Shown: positions 20,857 through 31,774, numbered from the stretch's first letter. The stretch is DNA of 64,000 nucleotides from Sorex araneus (GCF_027595985.1 NC_073305.1:86236626-86300625); one strand, 5' to 3'. Numbers and translations: made by a program. Notes: a model not told the origin generated them from the sequence alone.

Positions 20857-21160
20857 AGTGATTGCATTTTCTGTTCTTTTTCTGAAAGCAGTCCTTTGGG
20901 TCCCAGGGGTCTTCCTCCCCTGGCCTTCCATTTGTTGCTGCAATGACTTGAGGTCGCACCCTTAGCTCTGCTGCTCACCAGAGCTTGCACACTTTAGCTG
21001 TGTGCCGTGATCACACTGTCTTATGAGTCAAGGAGGTGCTGACTCATGACCTCATGCTTCCAAAGCAGAAGACTTTACCAGGAATGCAGGTCCTCAGCTC
21101 CCCCTAGCAGGGAGGTGACCTTGAATGGGACAGTTCACTTTGAGAATAAAATCTACGGTT
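20857..21160. other. Unrecognised sequence
   Basis: More GC-rich than average, with TGACTCATGACCTCATG near 21040. I recognise no repeat or exon. Confidence 0.35.
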
Positions 21161-21164
21161 GTCT

Positions 21165-21335
21165 TGTTAGTTTTTGTTTATATCACACCCATCAGTGCTC
21201 AGGGCATACTCCTGGCTCTGAGCTCCAGTGTCACTCCTGGTGGTTATGAGAACCAGATGTGGTGTGGGGAATTGAACCTGGGTCAGCTTCACAGAAGGCA
21301 AGCACCCTACTGGCTAAATTATCTTTCTAGTCCCC
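21165..21335 (-). repeat. SINE-A, moderately diverged
   Basis: CACACCCATCAGTGCTCAGGGCATACTCCTGGCTCTGAG, GAATTGAACCTGGGTCAG and AAGCACCCTACTGGC follow minus-strand SINE-A order. Confidence 0.85.
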
Positions 21336-21439
21336 AACATCTACATTTTGCATCATATAGTGAGCAGCGTAGCAAAGACTTATGAAAAGACAGGAAAAAG
21401 GGAAAAAAAAAAAAAGAAGAATGTGTTTCTTTGGCTGAC

Positions 21440-21600
21440 TTTTTTTTTTAACCCCTCACCCCCCCACCATCCCGCCCCTTTGGAACATAGTATCACTTAG
21501 GTGTTTAGATGTTTCTGAGCACTCAAAACTCAGGAATAACTCCTAGTGGTACTTGGGGCTCCTTAAAGCAAAGCATATGCTCCAGCCCTTTAAGCCATCT
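21440..21600 (-). repeat. Very diverged SINE-A
   Basis: TTTCTGAGCACTCAAAACTCAGGAATAACTCC..GGTACTTGGGGC and ATATGCTCCAGCCC recall the SINE-A body, but the order is partly scrambled. Confidence 0.45.
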
Positions 21601-21749
21601 CCCTCCGTCCCTGCTGAATTTTTATCAAGTGGTAGGAACTTAGATCGCCAAGGGGTATTGGTAAACAAAAAGAGGCGACTTTGAGACACTGGTTATGGGT
21701 GTGGTATAGAATATTGTCTACCTGAATTTCTATTATTATCATTATTGTA

Positions 21750-22150
21750 GGTGCATATGCTGCCTGAATCCATGTGCTGCTTGCACCCATGTGGCCAAGC
21801 ACGTGTGGTGCCTGAGCACATGTGTTGCCCGCATCTTCCCTCTTGAGATGTGTACTTTTATGCTTTCCTCTCTCAATGCTGGAATGTGCGCGGGGGTTCT
21901 CTCCACCCTTGGAGAAGCCTGCGTTTTCTCTTGAGCCTGCTACTCTGTCTCTCTTACTCTCCACTCTCCCACTTATCTCTACCTCCTTCCCTCCAAAAAA
22001 CCTCCAAATAAAATCTGTTTACTTCACTGCTTGTCTACTCCTGAAATTCTTCTCTGCAAGTGAGACAAGAACCCTGGAAACCCTGGGTAAGGCCTGGGAC
22101 TGGTTTCTCCTTTCCTGGACAGAGCAAATCCTTGTTTCAGCCTGATTCCA
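21750..22150 (+). mobile_element. Endogenous-retrovirus-type LTR fragment (copy 2)
   Basis: GGTGCCTGAGCACATGTG, CTTGAGATGTGTACTTTT, CCTCCAAATAAAATCTG (poly(A) signal near 22008) and CTTCACTGCTTGTCTACTCCTGAAATTCTTC match the 17.3-18.0 kb LTR in the same order. The copies part after GAGACAAGAACCCTGGAAAC. Boundaries are uncertain and there is no coding sequence. Confidence 0.65.
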
Positions 22151-22307
22151 TGGCTCCCCAAGAAACCAGTAGCAGGGATCAACTCCTGTGGCATGAAGAC
22201 CAAGGAGACTTCGGGTATGGCCTGACGGCTACCTTGTGAGGCAGGCGGGGCTCAGGCCCATGCCGAGCAGGGGCTCACCACAGACTTTACCGGTCCTAGT
22301 CTTCCCA

Positions 22308-22568
22308 GGTGGAGCGATAGCACAGAGGGTAGGGGGTTTGCCTTGCATGTGGCTGACCGAGGTTTGATTCCTCCATCCCTCTCAGAGAGCCCGTCAAGCT
22401 ACTGGCAAGCTACCAAGAGTAACCTGCCTGAATGGCAGAGCCTGGCAAGCTATCCGTGACGCATTCAATATGTGAAAAACAGTAACAACAAGTCTCACAA
22501 TGGAGACGTTACTGGTGCCCACTCGAGCAAATCAATAAACGGGACAACAGTGCTACAGTGCTGCAGCG
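22308..22568 (+). repeat. SINE-B
   Basis: GGTGGAGCGATAGCACAGAGGGTAGGGGG head, GGTTTGATTCC box B, both CTGGCAAGCTA repeats plus an extra partial one (CAAGCTACTGGCAAGCTACC), and tail GGGACAACAGTGCTACAGTGCTG. Confidence 0.9.
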
Positions 22569-22569
22569 C

Positions 22570-23670
22570 AACATTATTGTAAACCATGGTGTCTAAATAT
22601 ACATAGAAAAAAATGACATAAAATATAAAAGGCGGTGAAAGAGGAATGGGACATAGTTTGATTATTATCACTTCTTTATGCCATATGGAAAAATTAGCAA
22701 AAGATTAAGAATGTAGTAAAACTTAAGGGTAGTAAAACTTAATAAACAGAGTGTAATGACTACTTTTTTTTTTTTATTAAATTCTACTATCCTTCAGCCA
22801 GTTTCTTATTCATTTGCCAGTCTCACCTCAAGACAGTCATTGATAGATAGATGCCATTTTTAAGTCCATGTAACATAAAAATAAGGCATAGAGAATAAAG
22901 CAATTTGCTAATTCTCAGAACCAGTAACTAAAGTGAATTCAAACTCTGAAAGTTGATGCCAGAGCTCTTACTAATCATTAAGTTAACAGAGCTGCCAATG
23001 TTAAGTTAAACACATATGCAAAGGAGCAATGAAGATGGGAAGGGATAGACATTGTTTTATGGTTGAAATTCATATGAAAAGTTGGGACCAATTTAATAGT
23101 TTTGAAATCCAACACTAACACTACATGAATGCAGAGTAAGAGGCTTGCTAATCCATTTGAAAACTGTCCCATTTCTTTCTGTGAAATTTTTATTATTTTA
23201 ATCAACTTTATCCCTATTATAACGATATTCAGAAAAGGAGAGTTTTAAATTTCCTTTCAATTCTCAAAGTGCTTTAGTCATGCATTGTGATTCTAGGAAG
23301 TTAAGTCATGCTGCACCTTTATATCCTCAAAATTTTAAAGACAAAAAAAATGAATAAATGGACTCACATAAATGGAAACAGACATCATACAGCTAAGGAA
23401 ATACATTGTGTGTGTATATGGATAAAGCTATGAATGAGAAAATTGCCACAACTTTAAGAAAGAAACAAAACTTTGATTGAGATATGCTCTTGTTCTAAAA
23501 GGTTAACAGTTTGAAAATATATTTGGATAATAATGCTCATGAAATTTTCATCCAGAAATAAATTGTGAATCATCAGACCTTAAAACCATCAATCAGAAGG
23601 AAGAGAAGGAGTTGAAGAAGTCACTTATTTAACTTTCAAGTTTTCTCAACCTTGAGGAAGTAACTGAACA
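22570..23670. other. Mostly unique sequence with one MIR
   Basis: Apart from the MIR at 22868-22985 I recognise nothing; no exon-like frame. Confidence 0.35.
22868..22985 (-). repeat. MIR fragment
   Basis: ATAAGGCATAGAGAATAAAGCAATTTGC..AACCAGTAACTAAAGTGAATTCAAACTC..GCCAGAGCTC matches the core and 5' part of MIR in reverse complement. Ancient and heavily mutated. Confidence 0.6.
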
Positions 23671-23686
23671 GATGTATTTACTTTTA

Positions 23687-24077
23687 TTTATTTTTTTTTA
23701 TTTTTTTTTAAATTTTTTATTGTGGAAAGTTACAAAGTTACAAAGTTTTCAGGTTTAAATCTCAGTTATACAATGCTCGAATACCCATCCCTTCACCAGT
23801 GCTCATATTCCACCACCAAGAATCCCAGTATAGCTCCACCCCGCCCCCTCACACCCCAAACACCCCCACGCCCCTAGCCCCCCCACCCTAAGCCCCCCCC
23901 CGCCTGTGTAACTAATAAATTTCACTTTACTTTCACTTTGATTGCATACAATATTTCAACAAAACTCACTATTATTGTTTGGAGAGTCTCTCCCCTAAAG
24001 TCAGACCTGCTGAAAAGGAAGCATTAGGTAATTTGTTTTCCATTGCTGAGGATGAAGAAGTGTGAGGTCGAGTGACC
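23687..24077 (-). mobile_element. Young L1 3'-UTR insertion with perfect 15-bp TSD
   Basis: ATGTATTTACTTTTA is duplicated exactly at 23672-23686 and 24078-24092. Between them lies a minus-strand L1 3' UTR: T-rich tail, GGAAAGTTACAAAG, CCCATCCCTTCACCAGTGC, CCACCACCAAGAATC, a C-rich run, then TTTGGAGAGTCTCTCCCC and AAAGTCAGACCTGCTG. It is the second 3' UTR type of this window, shared with the inverted L1 at 48.7-49.8 kb. Confidence 0.95.
23834..23905 (-). other. G-quadruplex-prone run in the L1 3' UTR
   Basis: The plus strand has repeated C-runs (CCCCGCCCCC, ACCCCAAACACCCCC, GCCCCTAGCCCCCCCACCC, GCCCCCCCCCGCC). The L1 sense strand therefore has more than four G-runs of four or more with short loops, the classic intramolecular G4 pattern. 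Confidence 0.75.
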
Positions 24078-24441
24078 ACATGTATTTACTTTTAGAGTGG
24101 GACAAAGTAGCACCATCTCTTGCCAATCACAGTAAAGGATTTAGATTTGCGAGTGACTTAATTTCTTGTTTTACTAAATTATCATTATCTTTAAAGGTTT
24201 TTGGTCTTAAAATCTGGAGTCTACATATCTTAAAAAACTCAGAATTTCCTCTAATTTGTCTTTTTAAGTAAACCATTTATTATTTCTGTGCTTTGATAGA
24301 TTAGAGCAAAGCCAATAGCATTGTTTTTAATTGCAATAGTAATAAAATGCCTCATGCACTATAATGTAAGATTAATAATATGTACTCCACCATTAAATAT
24401 GCCTGACTTATATTGCTGTTTCAGTGCTTTGAAAGATATTA

Positions 24442-24693
24442 GCACTGTCTGTAGCACTGTCTTCCCTTTGTTCATTGATTTGCTTGAGCAGGCACCAATA
24501 ATATCTCCATTGTGAGACTTGTTGTTACTGTTTTTGGCATATCGAATATACCACAGGTAGTTTGCCAGGCTCTGCCATGCAGGTGGGATACTCTCGGTAG
24601 CTTGCCAGTTTCTCTGGGAGGGACGGAGGAATTGAACTCGGGTCAGCCACGTGCAAGGCAGACATCCTACCCCCTGTGTTATGACTCCAGTCC
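24442..24693 (-). repeat. SINE-B with perfect 13-bp TSD
   Basis: TTGAAAGATATTA is duplicated exactly at 24429-24441 and 24694-24706. The element runs on the minus strand from the head (TATGACTCCAGTCC on plus) to the tail GCACTGTCTGTAGCACTGTC, with no A-run. This shows that the non-poly(A) SINE-B moves by target-primed insertion. Confidence 0.95.
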
Positions 24694-24706
24694 TTGAAAG
24701 ATATTA

Positions 24707-26734
24707 CTATAATTATTTCTTGTGGTGAATCATCCCTTTAACAAAACACCACAAGGTCATGGTAGTCCTATGGGCAAACAGTTTAGATCTTTTAGATATG
24801 GGCAGCATAAAATAGGTGGACTAGAACAAGAAATTGTCAAGACTTTATACTTCAAAGGTGCCTGCTGTATGGCTATGTAAAGTATCTATGTCTCTGCTCT
24901 TATTGTACCTGTTAAATTTTGATGTGCTTAAGAAGTGTCCTCACTGTCTCTATCAAATGAAACAATTATTCAAATGATGGAATCCAGGGTGGGGGAGTAA
25001 TACTGTATTGACTAAATGACCAGCCTGTAATCTCACTCATGATTGCTCAGGCAACCCCAAAACTTGGACAGTCTTTGTGTGTTTGTCGTGTCCTTGTGTG
25101 TTTGTTTTTCTCATTCTCTGAGACTGACCCTGCTGGATGGTGGAGGTTGAAGTTGTCAATCTGACTCTAATGTGGTAAATTGCCACAATTTCTCTTTATA
25201 AAATGTGAAAATGATACAAAATCATTTAAGAATATCCTTATCTAAGAATGGTAATGTGGAACTTTGCAAAGCACTCATTGGAATGCCTTCAAGACAAAGT
25301 ATAAACTATCTGGGGTCCTCTTGGTGAGGCAGCAAGGTGATTTATAGATGATACAATCGTTATACTTTTGTTTCTAAGATGTCCCATATATTATCCTTCT
25401 CAAATGATAAATGGTACACAGAGTAATGTATTATTTTATTTTTCCTCACTGGAGAATCCTTTTTATCAATAAAAACCACAATTGCTTTTATAATATTTTC
25501 AATTAGCAACATATATTCTCAAGTATATACTTGACAATTTCCCTTTAACTTACATGTTTCAAGTTTTAATAATAAAATTTTTTGTTTTAAGGAAATTAGT
25601 AAGATTTAGCATTCTCAAAAACATTTAAAAAGGATAACAAGGAAAAAAACAAAACAAAATAAAATGTAGGGATAATTTAATTGTCACCAGCAGCTATCAC
25701 CTGTTACATTCAACTATAAGTTACAATATAGAATGTTATATATGGAATTAATGTAGAATGAAAATATAGAATGTCAAACATTTAAAAGCTTCCTTAATTT
25801 TGTCCTAATATTTAAAAAGGATAATTTAGAATAAAACCCCTATGTATAATATTAATGTCATTTCTATCACATTCAAACCTCAAGCTCACCTGGATACACT
25901 TGAATAAGGAGATAGGACAGACCCATCTCATTTCTCAAAATATAAATTTCATTTCCTGGAGTTAAAGTTGAAAAATCATTTATACCATGCAGTTTACCTT
26001 TCTCTACCCTTGTATGTATTATTTTCAATATTCATCTTTGCATATTGTCTTACTTTACAATGACTAGAACAACTGGCTCTGATGCTTCATGAATGAATAA
26101 TGTCATTTAACAAAACTTAGTGAAAAATCCAGATTGACACAGGTCATGTTTTATTTGAAATTTAGAATTTATTTTATGGACAAACTGAAGGGTTAGGAAG
26201 AAGTGCTTGAACTCAGACCCTTCTAGGTTTAAGCCCAGAGACTGTAAAAGAAATTATGAGGAACGAATTTAGACAGTGCAGTCATTTTATTGAAAGAAAG
26301 TACACTGGTCAGACCAATACTGCAAGGTCCTTCAAAGAGAAAGACCTGTCTAGTGTTCTGGTGTTCTTAGGGGATACTTTGCATCTGGGCTGCTTCCAGT
26401 GGGAAACTTCTACTATCTATAAATTAGTCCTGGGAAAGGGCAAGCAAGAGACATGGACCCAATTTTAAGGAGAAAGCAATTTCCAAATAATGATTTGGAC
26501 CAGCTATAAAATATTCTAAGCCAATCTTATAGAGATAATAAAAGGTACATAAATAAATTAAATCTCTTCTGGAAAGGGAGTAATGTGGCCCATTCTTAGG
26601 AATTGAGCGGCAAAGGAACAGAATATATGTCAACAAATTGAGAAGGCAGGGTTCCAAGACAAGTTCAGGACTGTGGGGCAGAGTGGAGCAAAGGCGGGGC
26701 CTCTAGAATCTCCTAGGCAAGGAGGGTATCAGCC
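24707..26734. other. Unique AT-rich sequence
   Basis: Two kilobases without a recognised repeat or exon. Short open frames only. Confidence 0.4.
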
Positions 26735-26763
26735 CACTGTCACTGTCACTGTCACTGTCATCC
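26735..26763 (-). repeat. Orphan SINE-B/C tail array
   Basis: On the minus strand it reads GGATGACAGTGACAGTGACAG continuing in GACAGT hexamers. This is the terminal repeat of SINE-B/C with no body attached, so it is either a tail-only insertion or the remnant of a deleted copy. No clear target duplication. Confidence 0.6.
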
Positions 26764-26806
26764 AGCATTAAAATAATTTTAACTTTATTTAAACACCATA
26801 TTTTAC
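26764..26806 (-). mobile_element. L1-like 3'-UTR element, left part
   Basis: TAACTTTATTTAAACACCATATTTTACAG matches 14235-14262. It continues on the far side of the element-C insertion at 27475. Confidence 0.55.
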
Positions 26807-26818
26807 AGAGTTGTTCAT

Positions 26819-27462
26819 CACTGTAGCACCATTCATCCCGTTGACCATTGATTTGTTCAAGCAGACCCAGTAACTAGAATAGTCCTAGACCTGAGATTTT
26901 AGCAGCCTCTTTTTACTTCTTCTTCCCAACCATGCCGCATTAGAGGCTCTTTCAGGGTTAGGGGGATGAGACCCATCACTGTTACTATTTTTGGCATATG
27001 AATACGCTATGAAGAGCTTGTCAGGCTCTCCCGTGCGGGCAGGAAACTCTTGATAGCTTGTTAGGTTTTCCTATAAAAACTAGGCTATAAAATGTCCCAC
27101 GGGTGTGAATGTGGGAGCATGGTTTTAAAATCTCTGGAGCTGGCCATTGATTGGATTACAGGGCGCCAGAGGCAGTTTGTGGGTGTGGCTGCCAAGGTAC
27201 TGGAAAATGAAACTACTGGAAAATGGAGTCTGGGGTGGAGGAAACCCAGTCCTGATCGAGCAGGCTTGGAGATCCAAGGAACCTGAGTTCCTCTGCCGGT
27301 TCCTTCATGCGTGAGGATCCTCCAAATGTGTGGAGAGGGACCTTGAGCATGGCTGTGGCTGGGTTCTGAAGGGCTCCAGCTGCTGGGTCTCTGCTCGGGG
27401 CAGAAACTCAACCTGCCCTGCTCCTAGGGGTCCCAGTGAAGACAACCAGGCTCGGGGGCAAG
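26819..27462 (-). mobile_element. Element C: 644-bp retroposon with RTE-type tail, full insertion
   Basis: AGAGTTGTT(C/T)AT at 26807-26818 and 27463-27474 marks the insertion ends. On the minus strand the 5' 330 bases are unlike any tRNA head (GCATGAAGGAACCGGCAGAGGAACTCAGG and CCATTTTCCAGTAG). The 3' part carries a diverged SINE-B body (GAGAGCCTGACAAGCTC, ATATGCCAAAAATAGTAACA), an extra module (CCTGAAAGAGCCTCTAATG, GAGGCTGCTAAAATCTCAGG), then the shared end TACTGGGTCTGCTTGAACAAATC..GTGCTACAGTG. No long coding frame is convincing. The same element occurs at 28745-29302. It may be a deletion derivative of an RTE or an independent non-autonomous element. Confidence 0.8.
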
Positions 27463-27474
27463 AGAGTTGTTTAT

Positions 27475-27800
27475 AATATAGTTTTTCTAGGCATTCATTG
27501 TTACACCAATCCCATCACCAGTGTCACCTTCTCCACCATTATCCTGTTTCCCACCCACCCCTCAAGACTTTCCCCTTTGTAAGCACAAAATACCTTATTT
27601 TATATTGCTCATTACAAAAACATGGCTGCTAAGGAAATTATTGAAAAATTTCTCAATAAAAAAAAATTTTGTGAAAATCTCAGGGGGGAGGTCATTAATA
27701 GTCATTGAGAGATTACTGAGCCACCATGAACACAAAAATAAGTCACTGGGCCTATTAAATCACAAAATAAATGTGTGATATTTTGAAGTTCAATTAACAA
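27475..27800 (-). mobile_element. L1-like 3'-UTR element, right part
   Basis: ACACCAATCCCATCACCAGTGTCACC, CCTGTTTCCCACCCACCCC and GAGAGATTACTGAGCC continue the element split by C and match the 14.2-14.6 kb copy. Confidence 0.55.
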
Positions 27801-27805
27801 AAGAA

Positions 27806-27985
27806 AGGGCCAGAGAAATAGAATAGAAGTTAAGGCACTTGCTTGCATTTTGTCACATCAGTAGCAACTCTGGCTCAACTCCTAGCACCACCTGTGACCT
27901 CCTGAACACAGAGCTAGGAATAGCCCCTGTATACCAGCAGAGGTGATCTAATCCCTGCACTAATAAAGTAAAGAAATAAATGACT
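27806..27985 (+). repeat. Old SINE-A
   Basis: GGGCCAGAGAAATAGAATAG head, CTCAACTCCTAGCACCACC, CAGAGCTAGGAATAGCCCC body and an A-rich tail. Confidence 0.7.
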
Positions 27986-27989
27986 CAAA

Positions 27990-28165
27990 GGGCCAAAGAG
28001 ATAGTACAGGAGAGAAGGCACTTTTCTCACATGTGGCCCTGTGAACGCTGCTTCATCCACAGTATCACAGTCCCGAACACTGCCAGCACTGATGCCTGTG
28101 CACAGAACCAGGAGTAGGCCCCAACCATTGCATGCTGTTGCCCCAATTCCCCCCACTAATAGAAA
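27990..28165 (+). repeat. Old SINE-A
   Basis: GGGCCAAAGAGATAGTACAGG head, GAACACTGCCAGCACTGATGCC and CAGAACCAGGAGTAGGCCCC body. Tandem with the preceding copy, same orientation. Confidence 0.72.
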
Positions 28166-28204
28166 ATATCAAGCACTGATATATACCTTAAGAAAATCCC
28201 CCTA

Positions 28205-28555
28205 AAGAAGGGATCACTAAGTCAATAATGGTTGGAGGAATCGTTCAGGATGGGGGATGTGTGCTGAAAGTAGATAAAGGACCAAACATGATAGACACTC
28301 AGTACCTATATAACAAACCATAATTCCCAAAAGTAGAGAGAGAGCGTATGGGGTAAACTGTCTTCCATAGAGGCAGGGGGAAGAAGTGTGATGGGGGTGG
28401 GGGATACTGTGGTCATTGGTGATGGAAAATGTGCACTGGTGGAGAGATGGGTGTTCAAACATTGTAGGACTGAAATTCAAACATGAAAGCTTTGTATCTG
28501 TATCTCATGGTGATCCAATAACAATTTTTAAAAAAAATTAAAAAAAACTAAATTT
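28205..28555 (+). mobile_element. L1 3'-UTR copy
   Basis: GGGATCACTAAGTCAATAATGG, GGACCAAACATGATAGACACTCAGTACC, CATAGAGGCAGGGGG, GTGCACTGGTGGAGAGATGGGTG and a GTGATCCAATAAC end. Same 3' UTR type as 42.1, 50.7 and 62.5 kb. It has only a short GA run (28336-28348). Confidence 0.9.
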
Positions 28556-28744
28556 TAAAAATCCTCTTAAATAAGCAAATACAAGAGACTTTTTCTTTAG
28601 AAGTTAAAATTCTCTTTCTTCCCTTTCACAATTCTATTTCTATTTTCTTTGGGTAGAGCAGGTATCTCTGGTATTCCATGCAATGCTGAGCTGGCCCTTG
28701 CCAGTGATGCTCTATGGCCCTCATAAGGAGGCCTGCTGTATGTA

Positions 28745-29302
28745 AAACTATCACTGTATCACTGTCATCCTGTTGATCATCTATTTGCTCAAGCAGACCC
28801 AGTAACGTCTCCATTCATCCTAGCCCTGAGATTTTAGCAGCCTCTCTTTATTCATCGTTCCCAATAGTGCTGCATTAGAGGCTCTTCAGGGTCAGGGGAA
28901 TGAGACCTATCATTGTTACTGTATTTGGAATATGAATAGGCCACAGGGAGCTTGCCAGGCTCTCTCCCAGTGCGGGCGGTAAACTGGTAAACTCTCACTT
29001 CTGTAGCTTGCCAGGTTCTCTAAGAGCGAGAACTAGGCTGTCAGATGTCTGGGAGCTTGGTTTTATAGCCTCTGAATGTTGGCGTTGATGGGATTATATG
29101 GCAATTAGGGGGAGGGTGGCAGGGGTGGAGTGGGGGATGGCAGTTGTGGGTGTGACTGCCTAGCTGCTGGAAAATGAGGAATCTGGGTGGAAGAGGCCCA
29201 GTCCCCATCTGAGTAGCCTTGGAGATCTTGGCCCCAGGTCCCGCATACCTGAGTTCCTCTGCCAGTTCCTTCATGTGTGATGTGAGGCTCGTCTGAACAT
29301 CT
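28745..29302 (-). mobile_element. Element C, second insertion (558 bp)
   Basis: CTGCT(G/A)TATGTA at 28733-28744 and 29303-29314 bounds it. On the minus strand it starts near ACACATGAAGGAACTGGCAG and shares AGGAACTCAGG and CTGGAAAATG-type blocks with the first copy. The GAGAACCTGGCAAGC body follows, then GCTGCTAAAATCTCAGGGC, GGAGACGTTACTGGGTCTGC and a (GATACA)GTGATA-type tail. It is about 90 bp shorter than the first copy at the 5' side. A 77-codon open frame covers its 5' half; I would not call it coding. Confidence 0.8.
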
Positions 29303-29314
29303 CTGCTATATGTA

Positions 29315-30050
29315 GTAAGAATAATTCTGATGATTTTAATGATATCATATATTTTTCTATTTATTTTCCAGGATAAGTTATGTGAAAGTTGTATAGATTA
29401 TTTTAATTATAAAGCACATTTGACTTCCAATAACTTTTTCTCCTTTAATCTGCTCTTCAGTATTGAAAGATTAAAACAAGTACTTTAGGCATACACCATG
29501 TATGAGTTCTGGGTTCTACTTCAAAACCTATAGGTAATGTAATCAAAAAGCTTCAGATAAACTACTAGTAGAAATATAATGACTAAAAGTCAAACTACTA
29601 TCACGCACCTTTTAATTTCATGTCACTCCAAATATCTGGCTAGAATATTTAAATATTTCATTAATATAATGAAATATTTTTGAATTTTTTTGGAAAAAAT
29701 TGCTATTACCCAATCCCCTTATCCCACTAATTCTGACAAGCTTACTACCAGCGGTGGAAAAGGATGCAAGCAGAAAATTATTAAACAAATTCTTTTCAAT
29801 GTGACCAAATAATGCAAATTAAAACAAGTCAATGCATGTTCCACTTAACAAAATAAAAACTGTTTAAGGACTGCATACCATTCAGCATAAGGGGATACTC
29901 CCAGTGCTTACAAAACTAAAACTCAAAGGTAATATTATGCATTAATGATGTGATTATCAGTTACAAAAAGTTTTGTAGAGAGCATTTTGATCAGTAACCA
30001 AAGATTTTTAAATGGACACATATGCATTTAAAATATTTAAAATTCAAAGT
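29315..30050. other. Unique AT-rich sequence
   Basis: No repeat family or exon recognised. Confidence 0.4.
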
Positions 30051-30054
30051 TGGA

Positions 30055-30235
30055 GCCATAAAGATAGTATGGTGATTAAGGCATTTGGCTGTCACATGCT
30101 GCTTCTGTTTTGATCAATGGCACCACATATAATTGAGTCCTCTGAGACACATCAGGCGTGATTTCTGAGCACAGAACTGGGAGTAAACCCTGAACACAGT
30201 CAAGTTGGGCCTAGAACTATCCATCTAAATAAAAT
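30055..30235 (+). repeat. Old SINE-A
   Basis: GGAGCCATAAAGATAGTATGG head, GATTTCTGAGCACAGAACTGGGAGTAAACCC body. Confidence 0.65.
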
Positions 30236-30377
30236 TTTTACCTAAATAATTTTTTAATCTATGTACTCATGTAATCAAAACAGATCCCTGAAGTATCGAT
30301 AAAACAATCAAGGTGTATATAGCTTTATAATTAAGCATCTTGACTTATAAAAAATTATGCTTTTATGCCAGGAAATT

Positions 30378-30530
30378 GATCAAAGGACTGGAGTTCATGT
30401 ATTCAAAGGAGACTCAGTTTCAATCCCTAGTATCTCATGGTCTCCTGAGTGACACTAGGAGTTATTCTGAGACCAAACTAGGAGTATCCTCTGAGCACAA
30501 CTGGTGACCCCCCGAACAAAATAACACTAA
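30378..30530 (+). repeat. Old SINE-A
   Basis: CAAAGGACTGGAG, GTTTCAATCCCTAGTATCTCATGGTCTCCTGAG and GGAGTATCCTCTGAGCAC keep plus-strand SINE-A order. Confidence 0.6.
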
Positions 30531-30534
30531 ATTT

Positions 30535-31774
30535 ACAAGCAAAAGTTGTATATAATTTTTATGTTTAAATACTGTCAAACATAATAATAAAGTAGAATAT
30601 TATGTCACATAAATTTGTGTCTATAATTTTGTCCATATTTTTATGTGTGTACCTGTTAAACAGGAATTATTTCAGAAACAAATTATTTTATCTTTTTCAC
30701 TTTTAGACAAAATTTTAACCCTTATTGTCTTACCTTTTGACCTAGACAGCCACAAAGTTCTCAATCTAAAATGGAAATAGCGATCCCAGAAACTGCACCA
30801 AAAGCAAGTTTCCCTGCAAATTAGCCTCAGAAATTATTATCTTCTAAAAAGTATCCTTTAAACTGAGAGTTGTCTCTTGTCTCACTGTGTTAGAATTAAC
30901 TGGGTATTAGATCCTAATCCTCAAACTGGAGATTTCGAGAAGGACATGCCAACCAAGAAAAAGCCTTGGAACTCAAGATCCCCCAGCAAGGGTGCCTCTT
31001 TTCCTGCTTTTATTATGTTTAGGTACATCACCCTTATCCAAACCTAGGTTGTCCATCATTAGGATTTTTCCCAGTAAGACCCATTTGAAGAAACATTATT
31101 ATCCTTCTTCTTCCTATTGTGAGCTGACTAGGACAGATGGGAAGAACGATGTACTATCATGAAGTTGGCAGAGGAGGATGTGGTAAGAAACGGGAGCATT
31201 GACTAGACTCAATATTAGTGATAGTGCTGGGGAGTCATCCTGGCTTGGGCTGCCTGAAGGCAGTGGTGATCCCCTGCTTGTCCTATCTGTCAGTCTATTT
31301 GATCTCCAAATGAATTGCTTTTGATAACAGCTATATAAATGCAGAACTGATCCACTGGGCCTTCTTAAATGAGACTTTTCACTTTCATCTCCCAGTCATT
31401 TCAAAAAGCAGATAGACTTGTTAGAGGTTTTAATGCAGTGATTTATGTTTTATCTTGCTTGGTTTGAGGCAGCATTTATTTAGTACTAAATTTTTCCCAA
31501 GCCTCTCTGTGAGGGGAGAAATGTTTGAACACACAATATTTGGGAAGTCTTTTTTAAAAAAACATATTCAATAATACATGCCTTTCTGCTTCACGATGGT
31601 TAGAAAAGGCAATCAAATTTATTTCAGGGAAGGGTAGAGGGAATACCAGTCACCATATCAGGCACTTTCATCGTCACTCTTAGTGAAGATATAGAGGACC
31701 AAAAATGAAGCATATCAATTCCCAAATTCTACCCAATATTCCCATGCAATGTCTGCCAGAAAATAATAACAATA

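Noticed and set aside
17300-22150. A full provirus between the two LTRs
   Set aside because: The LTRs are in opposite orientation and the interval holds U6 chimeras, SINEs and L1, with no gag, pol or env-like frame.
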